Positions 1-13,454 of a stretch of DNA of 64,000 bases are shown here, piece by piece. Origin of the DNA: Psilocybe azurescens (lineage: Eukaryota > Basidiomycota > Agaricomycetes > Agaricales > Agrocybaceae); contig JAJIRX010000939.1 in NCBI GenBank assembly GCA_023853785.1, positions 1-64,000 on the forward strand, read 5' to 3'. A model generated the notes under the pieces. It was given only the letters and a program-made list of their open reading frames with translations. It was not told where the DNA came from and ran no database searches. Every line of letters starts with the position of its first letter. Within the stretch, counting starts at the first letter, position 1. The position numbers and the translations under genes were made by a program.

Positions 1-3000
1 CCAGTAGGCTTGATTGGGCCCTATTGAGGCAGAAGCTGACTTTTCTGAATTTCGCAAAGGTGAATTCGGGATCGACCTGCTTGAACCGGGCTGCTCTTGG
101 CGAGCTGTCCCACCTAGATTTCCAGATTTGCATCAGTTCCGCATGATATACTTGCCTTTCTGCAGATGCGCTTATCGGCAGTATGCCCCTGAGTATCGCG
201 GGCAGATCAGTCCTTTGGCTGCTGGAGCCCCTAGCAGCCTTCTTAGCTTCTTCGTCTGCTGCCTCGTTGCCCTTGACGTCCATGTGTCCAGAGATCCAGG
301 CTAGCTTCATCTTCCCTGGTACTTCCTTGGCGCTGGCGACGATTCCATCTACCAGCCACTGTCTGGACTTTGCTCTGGGAAACTTGAGCGCTTTGAGGAG
401 AGCCTGGGTTGTCGCATGTAGACTGTAATGGTACTAGATTGGGTTGTGTTAGCTGCGCATAGGAGCTGCAGTGCCAGGATACCCCCAGCAGCCTCCCGCA
501 TCGAGATAGGTGTTGTGTTTGCTCTTGGTCCCCAAATAGACCCCTGGAGTGAAGCTTCAGGGATGTTGGACCCATTTCTATACATAATTGCAGATGCTCC
601 TATTCCTTTGCTATGGCCTGAGCCATCTGAGTACACCTTGAAGTCGGCTTTGTCTGACATTTCAAATGCCATCAATTCTTCCCTGGTTGCGTTGATTTGG
701 ATGGAGAAAGGGGCTTGGTAAGTTGGGACAGTTTTAGCTGGGTGTATGGGTTCAAATCGGTCGGTTTGAGTTCAAAGATCCTCAGCATGTTGTCGCATTG
801 ACATTTTGTATCTTATTTTGGGGGCTAGCCCTGCCGCTTGGACCACCTTTGTGTAGTGGGTGCCGTTTTTGGGAGCCGCTTGCCATTCTGACTGTGGCCC
901 TATGGCAAATTTTTTAGTAATGTAAGTTCCATCGGTAATATACCTGCATGTGCCGTCCAGTAGTTTGTTGGGAGTTGACCTGAGGCCGCCAGCTATAGCT
1001 AGCACTGCTTTATGTTGGATCCGGGTTAGCTGGTGTAGTCCTGCTACTGACCCTATGTTGTGTTTGTACCCAATTGGTTTTGTTGGTGGAGTGTACCATA
1101 TGTCAAGTCCATAGGTCATTTTGGGAATGACTGTGGCAATATATAATTGACGCATCAGCCGCGCCTCGATGCCTGTAGAGGGTTTAGTCAGTCGTATGAA
1201 GTTTAGTACCCAGTTTGTAGCCTTCTCTGTCACCTTTTGAAGTTGGCAATTCCACTTTAGCTGGCTGTCCATGTGTATCCCAAGTAGCTTGAAACTCTCA
1301 ACCTCCTTTACTAGTGATCCATTGATTTCCAGTTGTGGGTGGTTTCCGTTGCTGCGCCTGGCCTTGTACGTGGGCAGGCAATGCATCAAAGCTAGCTTTG
1401 AGACTTCGAACCTGGAGTTATGGTTCTCGCCCATGTAAGTGCACCCCCATGGCTGTTCATGAGTAACAAGAGTTTGTCTGTGGTTTCGCTCGAGGTCAGA
1501 TCCTGTGGTGATAAAGATTATATTGTCCACGTAGCCTATGGCGTCCTCTCCGTCACCTCTATCTACTATCTCGAGTATGTCAGCATTATAGATGGTGTAA
1601 GAATCATGGACAAGGGGTCGCCTTGTCCAATACCGTTGTCTATTTCAAAAGGGGCAGATTCATAGTCGCTGAACTTTAGGGTGGTCCGCCTTCCGGAGAG
1701 TAGTTCCCAATCAGTGCCACATATGTCTTTGGGATCTTATGTTTCCTGAGGTTGTGAATAAGACGGTCTGTTACTGCATTAGGGAAGGCCCCTCTACGCC
1801 GAGAAATAGAATCGAGGCCACTTTTCCATCAGCGCCAACCTTCCTTTATCTTCTGGACCAGGTAATGGATAGCGTCAGTTGTGGTAAAGCGCCCGGCCGC
1901 CCTCCAAAATGTGTGTTTGGCAGTAGGCTGTGTGTTTCAATGAGATGACTGATGTTCTCTCAAGTAGTATCGCTGTCAGGATTTTTGGGATCATGTTCAA
2001 GAGGGCAATAGGGTGGTAGGCCTTGGCTGTCTTGTAGCTAGGTTTGCCTGGTTTTCGTGAGTACGACTGTAATTGACTGTTTCCACTCCTCTGGGTAGTG
2101 ACCTGTATGGATAATAGCGTTAATTAGAGTAATAAGTTGGTTTATTATTAGCGGCAGCAATTTTTGGAGGACAATATTAGGGATCTCATCTGGTCCATGC
2201 GCTTTGTAGGGGGACAGTCGCTGTACTTGGCGTATAATTTGGTCTCGGGTGATTGGGGCCAATGTCCTGTACAGGATTGGGGTAGTCGGAATTGGCCAGT
2301 ATGCTTGATTGCATTGGTTTCCCAGGGAAGAATGTGTCTGCGAAAATTTCGGCCTTGCCTGCGTTTGTTGAGATTTCTGCTGTTTCGTCTGAGTATGGGT
2401 CGATGGTCTCTAGTGTCGGAATTCTTGGTTGGCCTCCGTCGCCGCTTGGATTCCTAAGATATTTATTAGCTGTCCAAAGGTCTGCTGTACTTGCCTCCAA
2501 GAGCCAGTCGTTCCAATGTTTTCGTTTTGTCTCAATGACTAGCTTTGCAAATGATGATTTTGCTTCCTTGAATTGCTGATGACAGGGATGTTGGTCGAAG
2601 GCGCGGAGCTTGTGGTGTAAGTTTCCCAGCCTGTTTTTGTGTCGTTTAGCAACCTCGATTTCGCTGGTCCACCATCGGCTTCTTATCAGGCATGGGCTTC
2701 TGGATTTTGATCCGAGTGCGAATTGTATCTTGTAAGGCTTCCTTCAATGAATGTGCAGCGTCAGATATATCGGCCATTGTTTGGAGTGGTCCAGGAGGAT
2801 CATCTTCTTTCAGCCTAATTTTGAGATTCTTTGTGAAGTCGTCCCAGTCAGCAGTGCGAAAGTTGTATGATGGTCTGTCGATGGTCTTGGAGTGTCCGAG
2901 GTCGAGAATAGAGACAATTGGGTAGTGGTCGGTGTTCGCTGGACGAGTGTCAAATTCCACGTCACACTGTATCACCCGGTTCAGTAGTTCAGTTGTTGCG

Positions 3001-3662
3001 AATACGTTGTCCGGCCTCGATGTGTGGCCAGTGACCATATGTTCGAGGGTTGGGATGCCTTTCGGGAGGATCATGCTTAGCCCATATTTGCCTAGGAGAT
3101 CAATCAGTACGTCTGCCGAACGTAGTGCTGCACGAGTGAAAAGCCGATCATCTTCGTCTTTATCCCATAGTGGGTGGTGACGATTGAAGTCTCCAGCCCA
3201 AATCATGTGGTCCGTCTTGTCTGCCAATATTGTTTGCTTCTGGGCTTCTATAAAGCTGGTTAGTGCGATGATGGTTTCGTCTTTGTCACATGGGTTATAT
3301 ATGTTGAACAGCGAAAGCCGACCATAGGGACCTCGCAGCTGGATAGCAGTAACATCGTTTGTGCCTGGAACCGTTAGCTCCTGCCAGCTGCCTGTGTCAA
3401 TGTTTCTATTGACCCAGATTCCTGAGCGGACCGTCCTGTTCAATGTATGTCGTCCTGAAGGATATACCTGTCGGAAGTAGTTATTAGTGATTATATGACC
3501 ATAGAAAGTGATGTGTGGTTCTTGAATTAGTAATATATTCGTATTTTCGCGCTGGAGTCCGCTGTTGAGTAGTTCTTTGTGTGCGACTTCCGATTTGTTT
3601 AGATTGATCTGTAGAATACGAAGTTGTGTTAGACCTGGTTGCCCCTCTTGTAGATTTGTCAT
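1..3662 (-). pseudogene. LINE A ORF2: endonuclease, reverse transcriptase, RNase H (frameshifted, truncated by window)
   Basis: The endonuclease (3662-2646) is one open frame and keeps the APE-type residues: QINLNKS, QEPH, the YNP tyrosine, GDFNRHHPLW, PDNVF and a final TDHYP. The reverse transcriptase follows with frame changes: SPYKAHGPDEIPN near 2200, GIGQGDPLS near 1640, and a catalytic box that reads YVDN near 1530 where YxDD is expected. A thumb/connection region spans 1530-772. RNase H begins near 675 with YSDGSG and, after a frame change near 420, continues to WISGHMDVKGNEAADE around 290-230. The last part is cut by the window edge. Confidence 0.85.
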
Positions 3663-5371
3663 TTAAGATTCCATGGCTTGTGGTGATGGTAGCTCGCCGT
3701 CTTCGGGAGGGTAGTCTCCCCATCTTTTGGGTGTGGCACTTCCTTCTGGGGCATCGGGCGATCGCCACCTGTTGGGTTGGCTGGTGGAGAGGGTGGGTTC
3801 GACTGGCGACTGGCAGCTGCTTCAGCGATTTCGATGATTTCTGCCCTCCGCATTTCGATCCTCCTTTGGGCTGTCTTCTGACTTGCCCCTGGTGGTTCAG
3901 CACGTGGGACCTCGTTGCCCGCTCTTCGATGTGGAAAGTTTGGTTGGATGTTGATGTTCGTCGACCAAGTCCATGGCTCGTCCGTAGGGATGAATGGTAG
4001 TGTGTTTTCTGGAGTATTGAGGTTCTTGTCAACCATTTTCTTTTGGAATGTTGGGCATGTCCTGTCGTAGCTTGCATGGTCCTCCGATTTACAAGATATG
4101 CAGAATTTCTTATGGCTGGTGCATTCCTTTGTCCTATGGCCAGATTCCCGCATTGGCCACAGGTGTCTGAGTTCGTGCTACATTCTTTAGCGTAGTGGTT
4201 GTATCCCTGGCACTTTAGACAACGAATCGGATCGAGTTTGCATTTTTGACAGTAATTTTCTTATTTGCGATGTGGATACCTAGAGCGATCATGCGGTTAG
4301 CTTCATCGACATTTTCAGTGGAGAAAATAATGTGAGCCCATTTCTGGTGCTCCTTCCTTCGTTCAATGGCTTTAGCCCATCTCATCGACGTGATGACCCC
4401 CGCCTCCAGTCGGTTTGATTCCTCGACTTCCTCTATGAATTTCGGGTCCTCTGGCTCTGCACTGAGAGGAACGAATTTAGCTATCAGCTGGTATGACCGT
4501 TTCTGCGTCACCACATTCTCCCCTAATGCCTTGCATAACTGCTTGATGTTTTCTTCCTTCCTCCCCATGCGGCGCCGTAGTCGGAGTTGAACTCCACCAA
4601 AAGTCCCCCCGTTCGCTGTTTTTGTTGCTGATCGCAAGTGGACCCCTTCGGTCAATTTGTCTCCGAGGACCTTGTTGAGTTTGTCCTTAGTCTCGCGGTC
4701 TCCTAGTCCCTCGATGCTTGAGCTAGGTCCGATGCCCTTGAGCATAAACTGACGCCTGCGTATCCCATGCCTTGCTAGCATCCTAGGGTTTGCTGAGGCT
4801 GGCGGCTGAGACAGAACTTGGCTGTATGATATTCGTCCTGCAGGCTGCAGGAGACTTCGCTGGGGTGTGTTGCAAGTCTGGGGACTGGAATGACCTGGTT
4901 AGATTGTCGGCTGCTTTCGATAGTTCCTCCAGCTTAGCATCGACCTTCGATTGTGTGTGTTTGACTAGTTGTGTGAGCTCCGATGTAAAGAATTCGAGTT
5001 CTGAGTTGAAGCCGTCGTGATATGTCTGAGTGGCCTCTTCCTGGTCCGGCGTCCTCCATCATGTAGGCTAGTGCTCGGAGCCCCTGCAGGACAGGCTGCG
5101 GCACGCCGGTCGACATCTCCATGATCTGGTGAAGGCATGTTCCCGCCATGGCCATAGTGAGGGGACGGTCCGCCGGTACCAGTAGTTGTCTGGTTTCAAG
5201 AAAGGTCCTGCCATCTTTCGACCCTTTGATGACCTCCAGTTCTTCCACCATCTCTGCTGGTCCGTTCGCCCTAGTTGTACGTCCAGCTAATCTCGCAGCG
5301 TCTCTGTTGCTTGGTGTTCCGGTCGCCAGGGTGACCTTCCTACTTCGTGCCGTGCCGCTTGTTGTATTCAT
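3659..5371 (-). pseudogene. LINE A ORF1, gag-like zinc-knuckle protein (frameshifted)
   Basis: Likely nucleic-acid-binding ORF1 protein that packages LINE RNA. It starts at an ATG at 5371 and reads MNTTSGTARSRK. The frame changes near 4934-4790 and again near 4150. The middle part (about 4781-4215) is charged and helix-rich. The C-terminal part has stacked cysteine knuckles: CLKCQGYNHYAKEC, then CGQC, then CISCKSEDHASYDRTC. The ORF ends at 3659 with a TGA that overlaps the ORF2 start as ATGA. The frame breaks could be mutations or assembly indels. The knuckles make the ORF1 assignment secure; the N-terminal function is unknown. Confidence 0.8.
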
Positions 5372-5556
5372 TTTTGGTATTGGTATTAAAAGACAAATGT
5401 GATAAAATTATGTGTGTGATTGTGTGGAGAGGGAGTGTTTGTGGCTCTACTAAAATCTGCTACTCCACCCGGTCGATTATCCGCCTCGCCCTATCAAGAG
5501 CGTGGGATATTTGTCGATGGTCGTGGTAACAGATCAAGGAGCGGTCTAAAGTAGTT

Positions 5557-8110
5557 CTAACTGTCTACCTGAATCAGCGTCACTGTCTGAACTGACCATT
5601 CTCCTTCAGGTAAAATCTGGGGTACCGTCGATTTTACACTTCGAGAAGGGCCGCCCTCAAAGGGCGATCTCTCCTGCAGGATACTCTCGAAAGAAGCAGG
5701 CCGCGTGGATAAGAAAAGCCTGAAAAACCCAAGATCTTTCTTGACATCAGGAGGGAGAACAAATGACCAAGGGGTAGCGCCGCCGTCACCGTGGCCGATT
5801 GCCAGAGTAGATCGAGGAGGAAGAGGCGCATCTACCTTTGTCGTTTGAGCATACTTACCTGCTCCTATTGGAGGCAGATACCATCCGACTGTCAAATCCA
5901 ATGAGTTAAGTACTTGTAGAGATTTAAAAACGTAGATATCTCACCTATCGTCAGATCCGCTGGGTCGAAGTAGAAAAGGTATGGGTATAACGCACGATTT
6001 AAGCTATTGTTGTGTATTGTAATCCCCAGCGGTGCATCTTCATCGACAACGACGGTGGCCGGTTCTTCTGCCATGAGATTCTGTCCAGTAGGTATAAACA
6101 CCTTGTCGAACTCCTCGGTCATCTCCGCTGAGAGTTTGTGAAGCTCCATAGACACATCGTTGAATTGACACGGTGAACTGCGGGTGAGGTTATAATAGAA
6201 ATGAAGGGAGGCTTTGACGACGTTGCGGATAGTCTCAACGTCGTCGGCCTCGGCTGTATATCGCATACGGGAGCCAATATGTGGAGCGACCAAAGGATTA
6301 TGCTGGTCAAAGTAAACGACTCTATCAAGTACAGTGAGTTCCAGGTCGCAGCACTGCCGAGTGTCGACAAGCACAACCGATAATTTGGATCGCAAATCAG
6401 AAGGGAATATTGATCCTAGCCAAGCCCGATCCTTGCTGTAAACATATATACTGTTATTCGCAAGTCGGTCCAGTTTTGAGTAAAAGAGAATGGGTAGTCG
6501 AAATGTAGGACTATCCGGAGGCAAGATAAGAACGGAGGAAAGTGTGTCTACGTGTGCAACCACGAAGTATCCCAGACACGGATTAGGCTGCATATGAGTT
6601 TCTATCAAGTTGGTGGCATGGGCAGCAAAGCGGGAGCCTATAGTGATCCCCTGAACTGAACCAGCCTGCAAAATCGTTTCTTGTTTTTCTTTATCTCGTT
6701 TCGTCAATATCATGGATTTGTCGGCACCAGAAACCTGATTGTTGAACAATCGCCAGTGTATGCCATCGCCCTCGCAGTGTGGCGTTTGTCTATGTTATAA
6801 ATATACTACAATTAATTTTGAGGCTCCAAAAATTATTCCTGGATCAAGGCCGCACCTCTCCGGCATCTTGAGCTTGTGCATCAGCGAGACGTAAGTCAAA
6901 TTTCCGATGTCCTCCCTATCTAGAACTTTCAGGAGATGCCGTGTGAAAAGGCCGCGCTTCGTTTTTGGGTCTTCAAGGGCGAAATTTTCTCGTCCACAAG
7001 CGGCTAGCAGCACATGCGACCTTTGGTGTTTTTTGAAAGGTCCCTCAGAGCCATGCGTCCTCCTCTGGAGCCGGAGAACAAGACACTGTCATCTGAGTGG
7101 CTGTTGACCGCAGGGGGATTGACGATGCTTCGGACGGTATAACGTTCCTGTTTTGCGCTTCGTACCATCCCAGCTGAGCTGCAACAATCAAGAATCACAG
7201 TCTGATATGGAAAAGATCAACATAAGGCTATGACAGGAACAGAATCGATTCTGAAAGGCTCACGATGTTGTTCCCTTTCAGGTCTGCTATCTGACCCAAC
7301 AAGACCGAAATAGTGCGATCGGGGATACCTGGAACGACGCCTTGCTCATCTTGTCTCCGAACACTATCCGTGCCCGTCAAAGTTCCGATGTCGCTCGGGC
7401 ACAACATTTCGATGTTCCCGGTCGGGGTTATCCAGTCGTCCCACTCTACAGGCTTTTGTGTCTGTGCGCCGTGACCAGCAAAGTAGAAAATAATGGCAGC
7501 TTCGTCCCTGTGGTATGCAGCGTTATCGCGAAGCCAGATGAAAGAGGAGATAATGGCCCTCCGAGAGGCTTCTTCGTCCCGCAGGCTGCAGATGTTTTGC
7601 TTGGGTACATTCAGGCGCATTTTGAGATAATCCTCGAAGGCGTCCGCATCCGCTGCGGCTCCAGTGAGATTGTCATATTCTTGCGAGCTGTATTTATTGA
7701 TTCCTATGATGACTGCAAGGATAGGCGGGGGTCTTTCGCTTTGTGGTAGTCACATGCGAGTCAGTTAGACACTTCACTTATCAAAGAATTTCTTTTTGAC
7801 TCACAAAGGTGGAAAATATTCGCGGGAGCTGGGAGTATTTTCTTCAGATGTAAATGATGGTATACGTGGTTGGAGTTGGATCTGAAGCTGAGATGGCTGC
7901 CGCTCTCCTTTAAAGTTATTCAACTTGAGGCCTGAGGCTGTCCTAAAGATAAGATAGATATCAACAAGCGTCATCTAGGGGGCCCCAAAAGCAAGGAAGC
8001 TTACCTGAGGGGGAATCCAAGCCTTTTAAAGCATCATCAGAAAATAGAATAATGGGACCTGGTGCCAGGGCTGTGTAAGCACTTGATTGCCAACAGCCAT
8101 GAGAAATGTA
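5557..8110 (-). CDS. Caspase-like (metacaspase-type, peptidase C14) protein
   Basis: Putative clan CD cysteine peptidase of the family expanded in Agaricomycetes. Exons inferred from GT-AG signals and frame: about 8110-8005, 7931-7805, 7738-7264, 7201-6856, 6789-5945 and 5888-5557. The N-terminus is unresolved and coding potential may reach about 8200. The caspase fold starts with PILAVIIGINKY and LTGAAADADAFEDYL. The catalytic His is in YFAGHGAQ (about 7480) and the catalytic Cys in DCCSSAG (about 7180), where most relatives read DCCHSG. Strand VLLAACGREN follows. The long C-terminal region ends in YLPPIGAGKY, GHGDGGATPW and LGFFRLFLST, a domain usual in fungal members. One frame break lies at the T6 run 7029-7034; one extra base would restore the frame. 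Confidence 0.82.
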
Positions 8111-9311
8111 TTATTATTCCCGGTTTCACTCATTACAAGTTCATTCTCGGAAGCATCTATAATCACCAGCCGATGGGGTCGTATGCGAAATCCACTCCTA
8201 CTTTACCAGCTTACAAGGCAGAAAATTTCTAGTCTTTCTTTTATTCAAGCAGTTTATAAATCCGCTTCAAGACAAAAATTTTATTCAGTCGGATAGACAA
8301 GGGACAGGAATGATCGGATATTAGACACTAGTTTGTCACCAAGTGCCTGGTTTTCGGATTCGGGGATAAGCCACATTCATTCTTTGTATCCTTGCGGTAT
8401 TACTTTACAGCCATCCAAGCTCAGGCTTACAATGAAATGCAGCAGGATACTTGGAAGTTGGGCAGGCATGTACTAGTAGGAGTAATCAGAGCTTAAGTAC
8501 TACTTCCACTACGTCAATGACACGTTTTTTCCATTTGACAGCCGTGGCGGACTCGAGAATAAACAGTATAAAGGAAAAGAGGGCCAGGGTGTTGGCTACT
8601 TTGAGCCCGAAATAGCCCATCATCCTATCCAAGAGCCCATTACCTCTAATTGCGATATTTCCCCAATCATCCCTGATTAATTAGCGCCTTTGCGTGAGTC
8701 AAACAATCAAGTTGTTAGACGCCCACATATGTGAAGGCAACACACCTCCTTTGCCTCTTTTCAGATGTGTTATTTTGGGACCGGCCCATGCACCCCGCAA
8801 AAATCCGGAATTAATCACATTATGCATGTATGCCAAGGCCACGAAGCAGAGGTCGTGGTGAGCCTCAAGGTTGTACACTGTCCTTCTAGAATACCACGAA
8901 GAGAAGGTCGAACCGCAATTAAAACACCGAGGCCGGGGGCACGAAGCAACTGAATTACGATTCTATATCCTACAAGAACAAAGAGTGTGCTAGAACCACT
9001 CGGGAAAGAATCAAGATATCCAAACAAAGGAACGACAATTACACATACACGGACCAGAAGCAGTGCAAGAAACAGGAGAAAAGGTTGTCACGTCAGATAT
9101 CTGATAGATTAGAGGCAAAAAAGAGGCAGCAGCAAAATGCTACTCAGATAAACTAATAAAAAGGCAAAGACAAATTTGAAGGTAAATTACAACGCAAAGG
9201 AAGCGACAAGAAGGCAAACTCTAGTATATCTGCAAACCAGCCAGGGAGGGATCATACTCCGACGACGCAGTGCTGGGGCTATTCGAGCCGTACGGCAACC
9301 GCCCGTTGCTG
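8111..9311. other. Intergenic, no gene supported
   Basis: This stretch lies between the 5' side of the caspase-like gene and the 3' end of the copper-fist gene. Open frames are short and on conflicting strands, with no recognisable domain. The part from 8111 to about 8200 may be a first exon of the caspase-like gene. The part near 9100-9311 is probably 3' UTR of the copper-fist gene. Confidence 0.5.
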
Positions 9312-11224
9312 TTACCGCCCGAGCCAGGGGGAGGGCGAAACGCTCGATGACGACCCGGAGCTCGGTCCCCGCTGCACGGCAGGCCTGATATTTAACTGTG
9401 GTGCAGAGCGACCGCCTTGTGCATTCGGGTGGTACATGCCCTGCATGCGGCCGCTGGGTAGGTAAGGAGGAATCGGCCCGCCACCTCCTTGGCCGTCCGA
9501 GCCTTGCTGGCTGGACTGCGATGACGTAGAGGGCGAGCGACTCCTGGGTACACGAAGGAATTGCGACTCTGGGTGGTTCGCAGAGGGGAGCAATCTAGGG
9601 TCGATGACCGACTCGTCGACATTGGATCCCTGGGAGCGATGACCACGCGAGGGCTGATTGGGGTACACAGAACTGCGGCTGCTCGACGAAGAGCCGAAGG
9701 GCATCATGGGCTGTATGCTTGACGGTCCATAGTTGTGATTGGCAGGAGGCATGCCGTTCATATTGGTTTGCTGATCAGGGTAGGGGAAGCCGCCACGATT
9801 ATTCCAACCGGGGGAGGTGATTGCTGGAATGGAGAACCTTGCATTGGGAAAGTTTGCTGATATTGTGTAGGAGAAGAAATGTCGGAAGAGTATGGGGCAG
9901 ACATCTGCCGAAGCCAGTCGTCGATCGCAACCCCGGAGTCGTATATTGACAATGCGGTATCAGCCGGTAAGATAGCAGAAGGCGGGAGTGACATAATGGT
10001 GCAGTCTAAACACGTTGCGCACGTCTCTGGGTTGCGACATGACGAATACGCAGAGGACGAGGGTATGCTCGTCGATCGATTGTGGTGGAGGCAGCCGGGG
10101 CAGCTGCAACCGTCGCCGCAACCGCAGAGAGACGGGAAGGGATCACCGAACCCTAGGTTTTCGTCTCTTGGGGCCCAGGCGGGAGTCGCTTCCATCATCT
10201 GCATTTGTTCGCTGTATGTCTGGGCATTGTATGGGTATGCAGGATTGGAGAGTCCAAGTGAAGGGTAAGACGAAGGTTGCACAACATGTTGATGTGTCAT
10301 ACCGTAGGCAGCATGCTTGTATGGTTTATTATCGTGATGACGACTGCTGTGGGCATGCGGGAGGCCTACCGATGGGTCGTGGACAGGCCCGCCAAGGGAT
10401 AACTGTCCTGGGTAGGACGGGGTAGGACGGGGCGCAGCTCGGCGATGCGGGCAAGAATCTGAGCAGAGGTGCGCGACGGATTCTGGGTCGGAGAACGTCC
10501 CGAATGGTCGCGCGAAGGACCCGAAGCGGCGAAATCGCGCTGCTCGATGAGCCCATCTCGTGCTCGAGATTTGATTCTCGGCGTTACACAATTGCAAGGG
10601 TCGCCCGACTTGCACTTGTGGCCCTGACGCACGCCTAGTGTAAGATCAGCATCACCGACACACAAAATAGATGTCGGCTGGGGAGGAGCTGCATACCACC
10701 GTGGTCAGAGTCCGAAGAAGTGCCCTCTGCGAGGCTTTGAAACGCGACCGACGCTTCCAAGGCTTGGGGCAAGCCGTTGGGAAACGTGGCGCTCTCAAAT
10801 CCTGGCTTAGGTCCTGAGCAATGAAAAGCGTAAAATATAATCTTATCCATGAGCTGACGGTATATCGGTTGTAGGCCAATTGAAACAACACACCTTGCTG
10901 ATAAGAGGACTCTTCTTTGGCTTCACATATACATTTTACGTGAACTTGTTTAGTTTTTCGGAGCTCACGACAGTGTTCACACTGGGTGACAGGACGACCT
11001 TTCTTTTTATTTCAAAGAGAGGACGATCTGTGTGTTTACAAGCTGAAGAACGATGACCCTTAATACAGGTCTCACTAAAAATAAAAATAAAAACCGAGAA
11101 AAAATTAGACAACGACAAGAAAAGCGAGCGAAAGTCGTACCATGCGTATTTCTTGCTGCTGATAATCTAGAGCTAATTGTTAGATATGATATGGGTGTTG
11201 AATGAGTGGGATATGACATACCAT
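9312..11224 (-). CDS. Copper-fist transcription factor (Ace1/Mac1/Cuf1 type)
   Basis: DNA-binding regulator that senses copper. The start codon is a 3-nt coding exon (ATG at 11224-11222) directly followed by GTATGT. The next exons give MIISSKKYACETCIKGHRSSACKH and TDRPLFEIK, the copper fist with its Cys ligands, then GRPVTQCEHCRELRKTK in a shifted frame. Further exons carry CKSGDPCNCVTPR. The long C-terminal exon is Ser/Pro/Gln-rich and holds a Cys cluster CGCGDGCSCPGCLHH, like the copper-responsive REP motif of Mac1-type factors. Stop at 9312. Three single-base frame breaks are needed: near 11000 (A-rich run), near 10430 (C-run) and at G5 9810-9814. Targets are presumably copper uptake or metallothionein genes; none is visible here. 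Confidence 0.85.
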
Positions 11225-13454
11225 GTTGTTGGTAGAAAAGAGAAGAGGACGCTGGGGACAGCGCCCGCCAGCGACAAGCACTGTGTGGGTTATTGGGCGA
11301 CTTGACTGCTCTTTTGTCTAGCAGCGTATTTAATCATGGTTTGTGGTGGTGACTGAGGGTATGTTGACCATAGTTGACAGGCCCGGTCTTCCTTATACAC
11401 CGCACAGACCACAGCAAGCACAGCCGCACACAAATACGCCTAAATACACAACCCCGATTTAGATCCAACCACATCTTATCAGCTCCTGACCTCCTTGTAA
11501 GCCCTGACAAATTCTTCCAATATTACTGCGCACTCACCAGTCCGTATTCCTCTTTGGATCTCGCTTTATATACGACAAATCATGTACTCGCAGCTCTTGT
11601 TTCTTGCTTTTGACCAAACTATGTAGATTCATTGCAGCTACTTCCATCAAGTGCTGCTCTTGCGGGCTTTTCGCCAGAGGTTGGAGTTGAAACTGCGCGC
11701 CTGTGTTACTCTGGCCTCATGTCTCCTCCACTGTTATCTATCTATCCACAACGCTGGGAATCCGTTTCCACTGGGAATACTAGCATTTGAAATATAACTG
11801 ACCACTCTTCGCAATGTCGTCAATCCCGCCGGTCATTTACTTATAATGTCTCCACTTTCACCGCCACTGTTTCCTTTTCTTCTCCCGCGAAACAACCCTC
11901 TGCTGCTGCTTTTCTTCACTAGTCCATTCTCTAAGGATAACGACCAAGAGTTATGCCAGATTACACTCGACTCGATATCATCTGATCCGACGATAATGCT
12001 ACTTTGTGTCTCGACAGGGCTGTGCAAGGCAGGTGGCTCGGTGAGGGAATTTCGCTGATTTATTTCCCTACTCAGCGAGGAACCGATTTTCCCTCCCTTG
12101 TCACGGCGGCCAAGAATCCAGATGGCCCACTTCTCTTCCCCTCCAGCCTTTTGCCACTTTTCTTTCATGCATTCTCTTCACATGCGTGGCAGGCTTCTGT
12201 ATTCTCGTGCACTTCTCAAAATCATATATACACCCCGGGCTCACCGTGATATCAGCCCCCTTCACCCCGTGTGGACTGCAGCGTGTAGCGCCAAGCTGAC
12301 GTCGAACGTTTGCCTGCGCCTTTTAAACCTAATCACGTTCCCTTGCATTCAATAGAGATAACACGATATGAATGCTGCTATTGACATCATCAACCTATTC
12401 CTATTCCACTGCTATCCCATGCTATTCTTGCATGAGGATGTGTATTTTGCCAGCAACTCCGTATACTCGTTTTACTGGGGATCGAGTTCTAATAAAAGAC
12501 TTTCTGGCAGCAGTCCGAGCAAAAGAAAACGTCAGAATGCGTGGCATGAGAGGCTATATACATAATGAGAATTTTTTTTTGCTGTCATCATCTGACAGTG
12601 AAAGGGCATATTTCAATTTCAATTTTCCCCGTCTATCGACGATCCTCCATGTCTGATCCCTTGGGGATCAGCCAGGTGTCCACAGGCGAGGCCAGTGAGT
12701 CGCATGCGGTTTTATGTACTAAAGCAGCTAAAGCGTACGATCCCCAGACGGAAGAAAGAAGGTGTGTAGCACATGGAGAGTGCCCACTGTCAATACTGTG
12801 GGCAATGGGAGTGGAATTTTCGAAAGATGATATTCTAACCGCAAAAGCAAATATCAAGACATGTAATGTAAAAATAGCCTGTTGTTTCCTTCACATTTTC
12901 TATTCCTATGTTTAGAATTGCATCCTTTTCTACATTCCCCAGATATCGCGGACTTGGGTAATGTCTCATGTTTTCCGCCGGATATGCAGCTGATCACATA
13001 AATAGCCGATATCGTCGCTCGATGAACCTACTTACTATACCGACAACCATCCGTGTATACAGACTACTAGCCATCTGATCCGACTCTTGTGAGGAAGGAG
13101 AGTGGATTGCTGTGGACATAGGCGTTCACCAGACCGAGATTGGCATGATAGATAGTTAGAGAGACAATATGTTATCCCACAAGGCCCGTTTTGCCAAGGA
13201 ATGTGGCGCAATTCGCACAAAGTTACCAAAGTAAGTACTGACGTCAACTAGGGCTGTTGGCAGGCAACCGGGGCACGATCTTGCAACGACGACAGCAATG
13301 AGAATTCAGATTCTATCCTCGCAGGACTAAAACTGACAAACCCAAATTTCCCGATAGATTTATAATTACAAAAGATCAGACTAGATGTATGGTACTTGAC
13401 TTCGCAGAAAGACTCTTTAGACAGATGCAAAGCAGGGATGTTAGATTCTAGACC
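11225..13454. other. Intergenic 2.2 kb, no convincing gene
   Basis: Region between the start of the copper-fist gene and the end of the aminotransferase gene, both on the minus strand. It must contain the copper-fist promoter at its left side. Short open frames exist (for example 11833-12168 minus and 12565-12915 plus), but none has a domain, splice-consistent extension or biased composition that supports coding. Confidence 0.5.

Larger units (their letters stand above)
1..5371 (-). mobile_element. LINE A: non-LTR retrotransposon, Tad-like, with RNase H; 3' end outside window
   Basis: Read on the minus strand this is a two-ORF LINE. ORF1 is gag-like with CCHC knuckles. ORF2 has an APE-type endonuclease, a reverse transcriptase and an RNase H. 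The order and the RNase H fit the Tad/I-type LINEs common in fungi. The 3' end, with any poly(A) tail, lies beyond base 1. Frames are broken in both ORFs, so the copy looks inactive as sequenced. It abuts the 3' end of the caspase-like gene, with under 200 bp between the ORF1 start and that gene's stop. Family placement is by motif recognition only. Confidence 0.88.
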
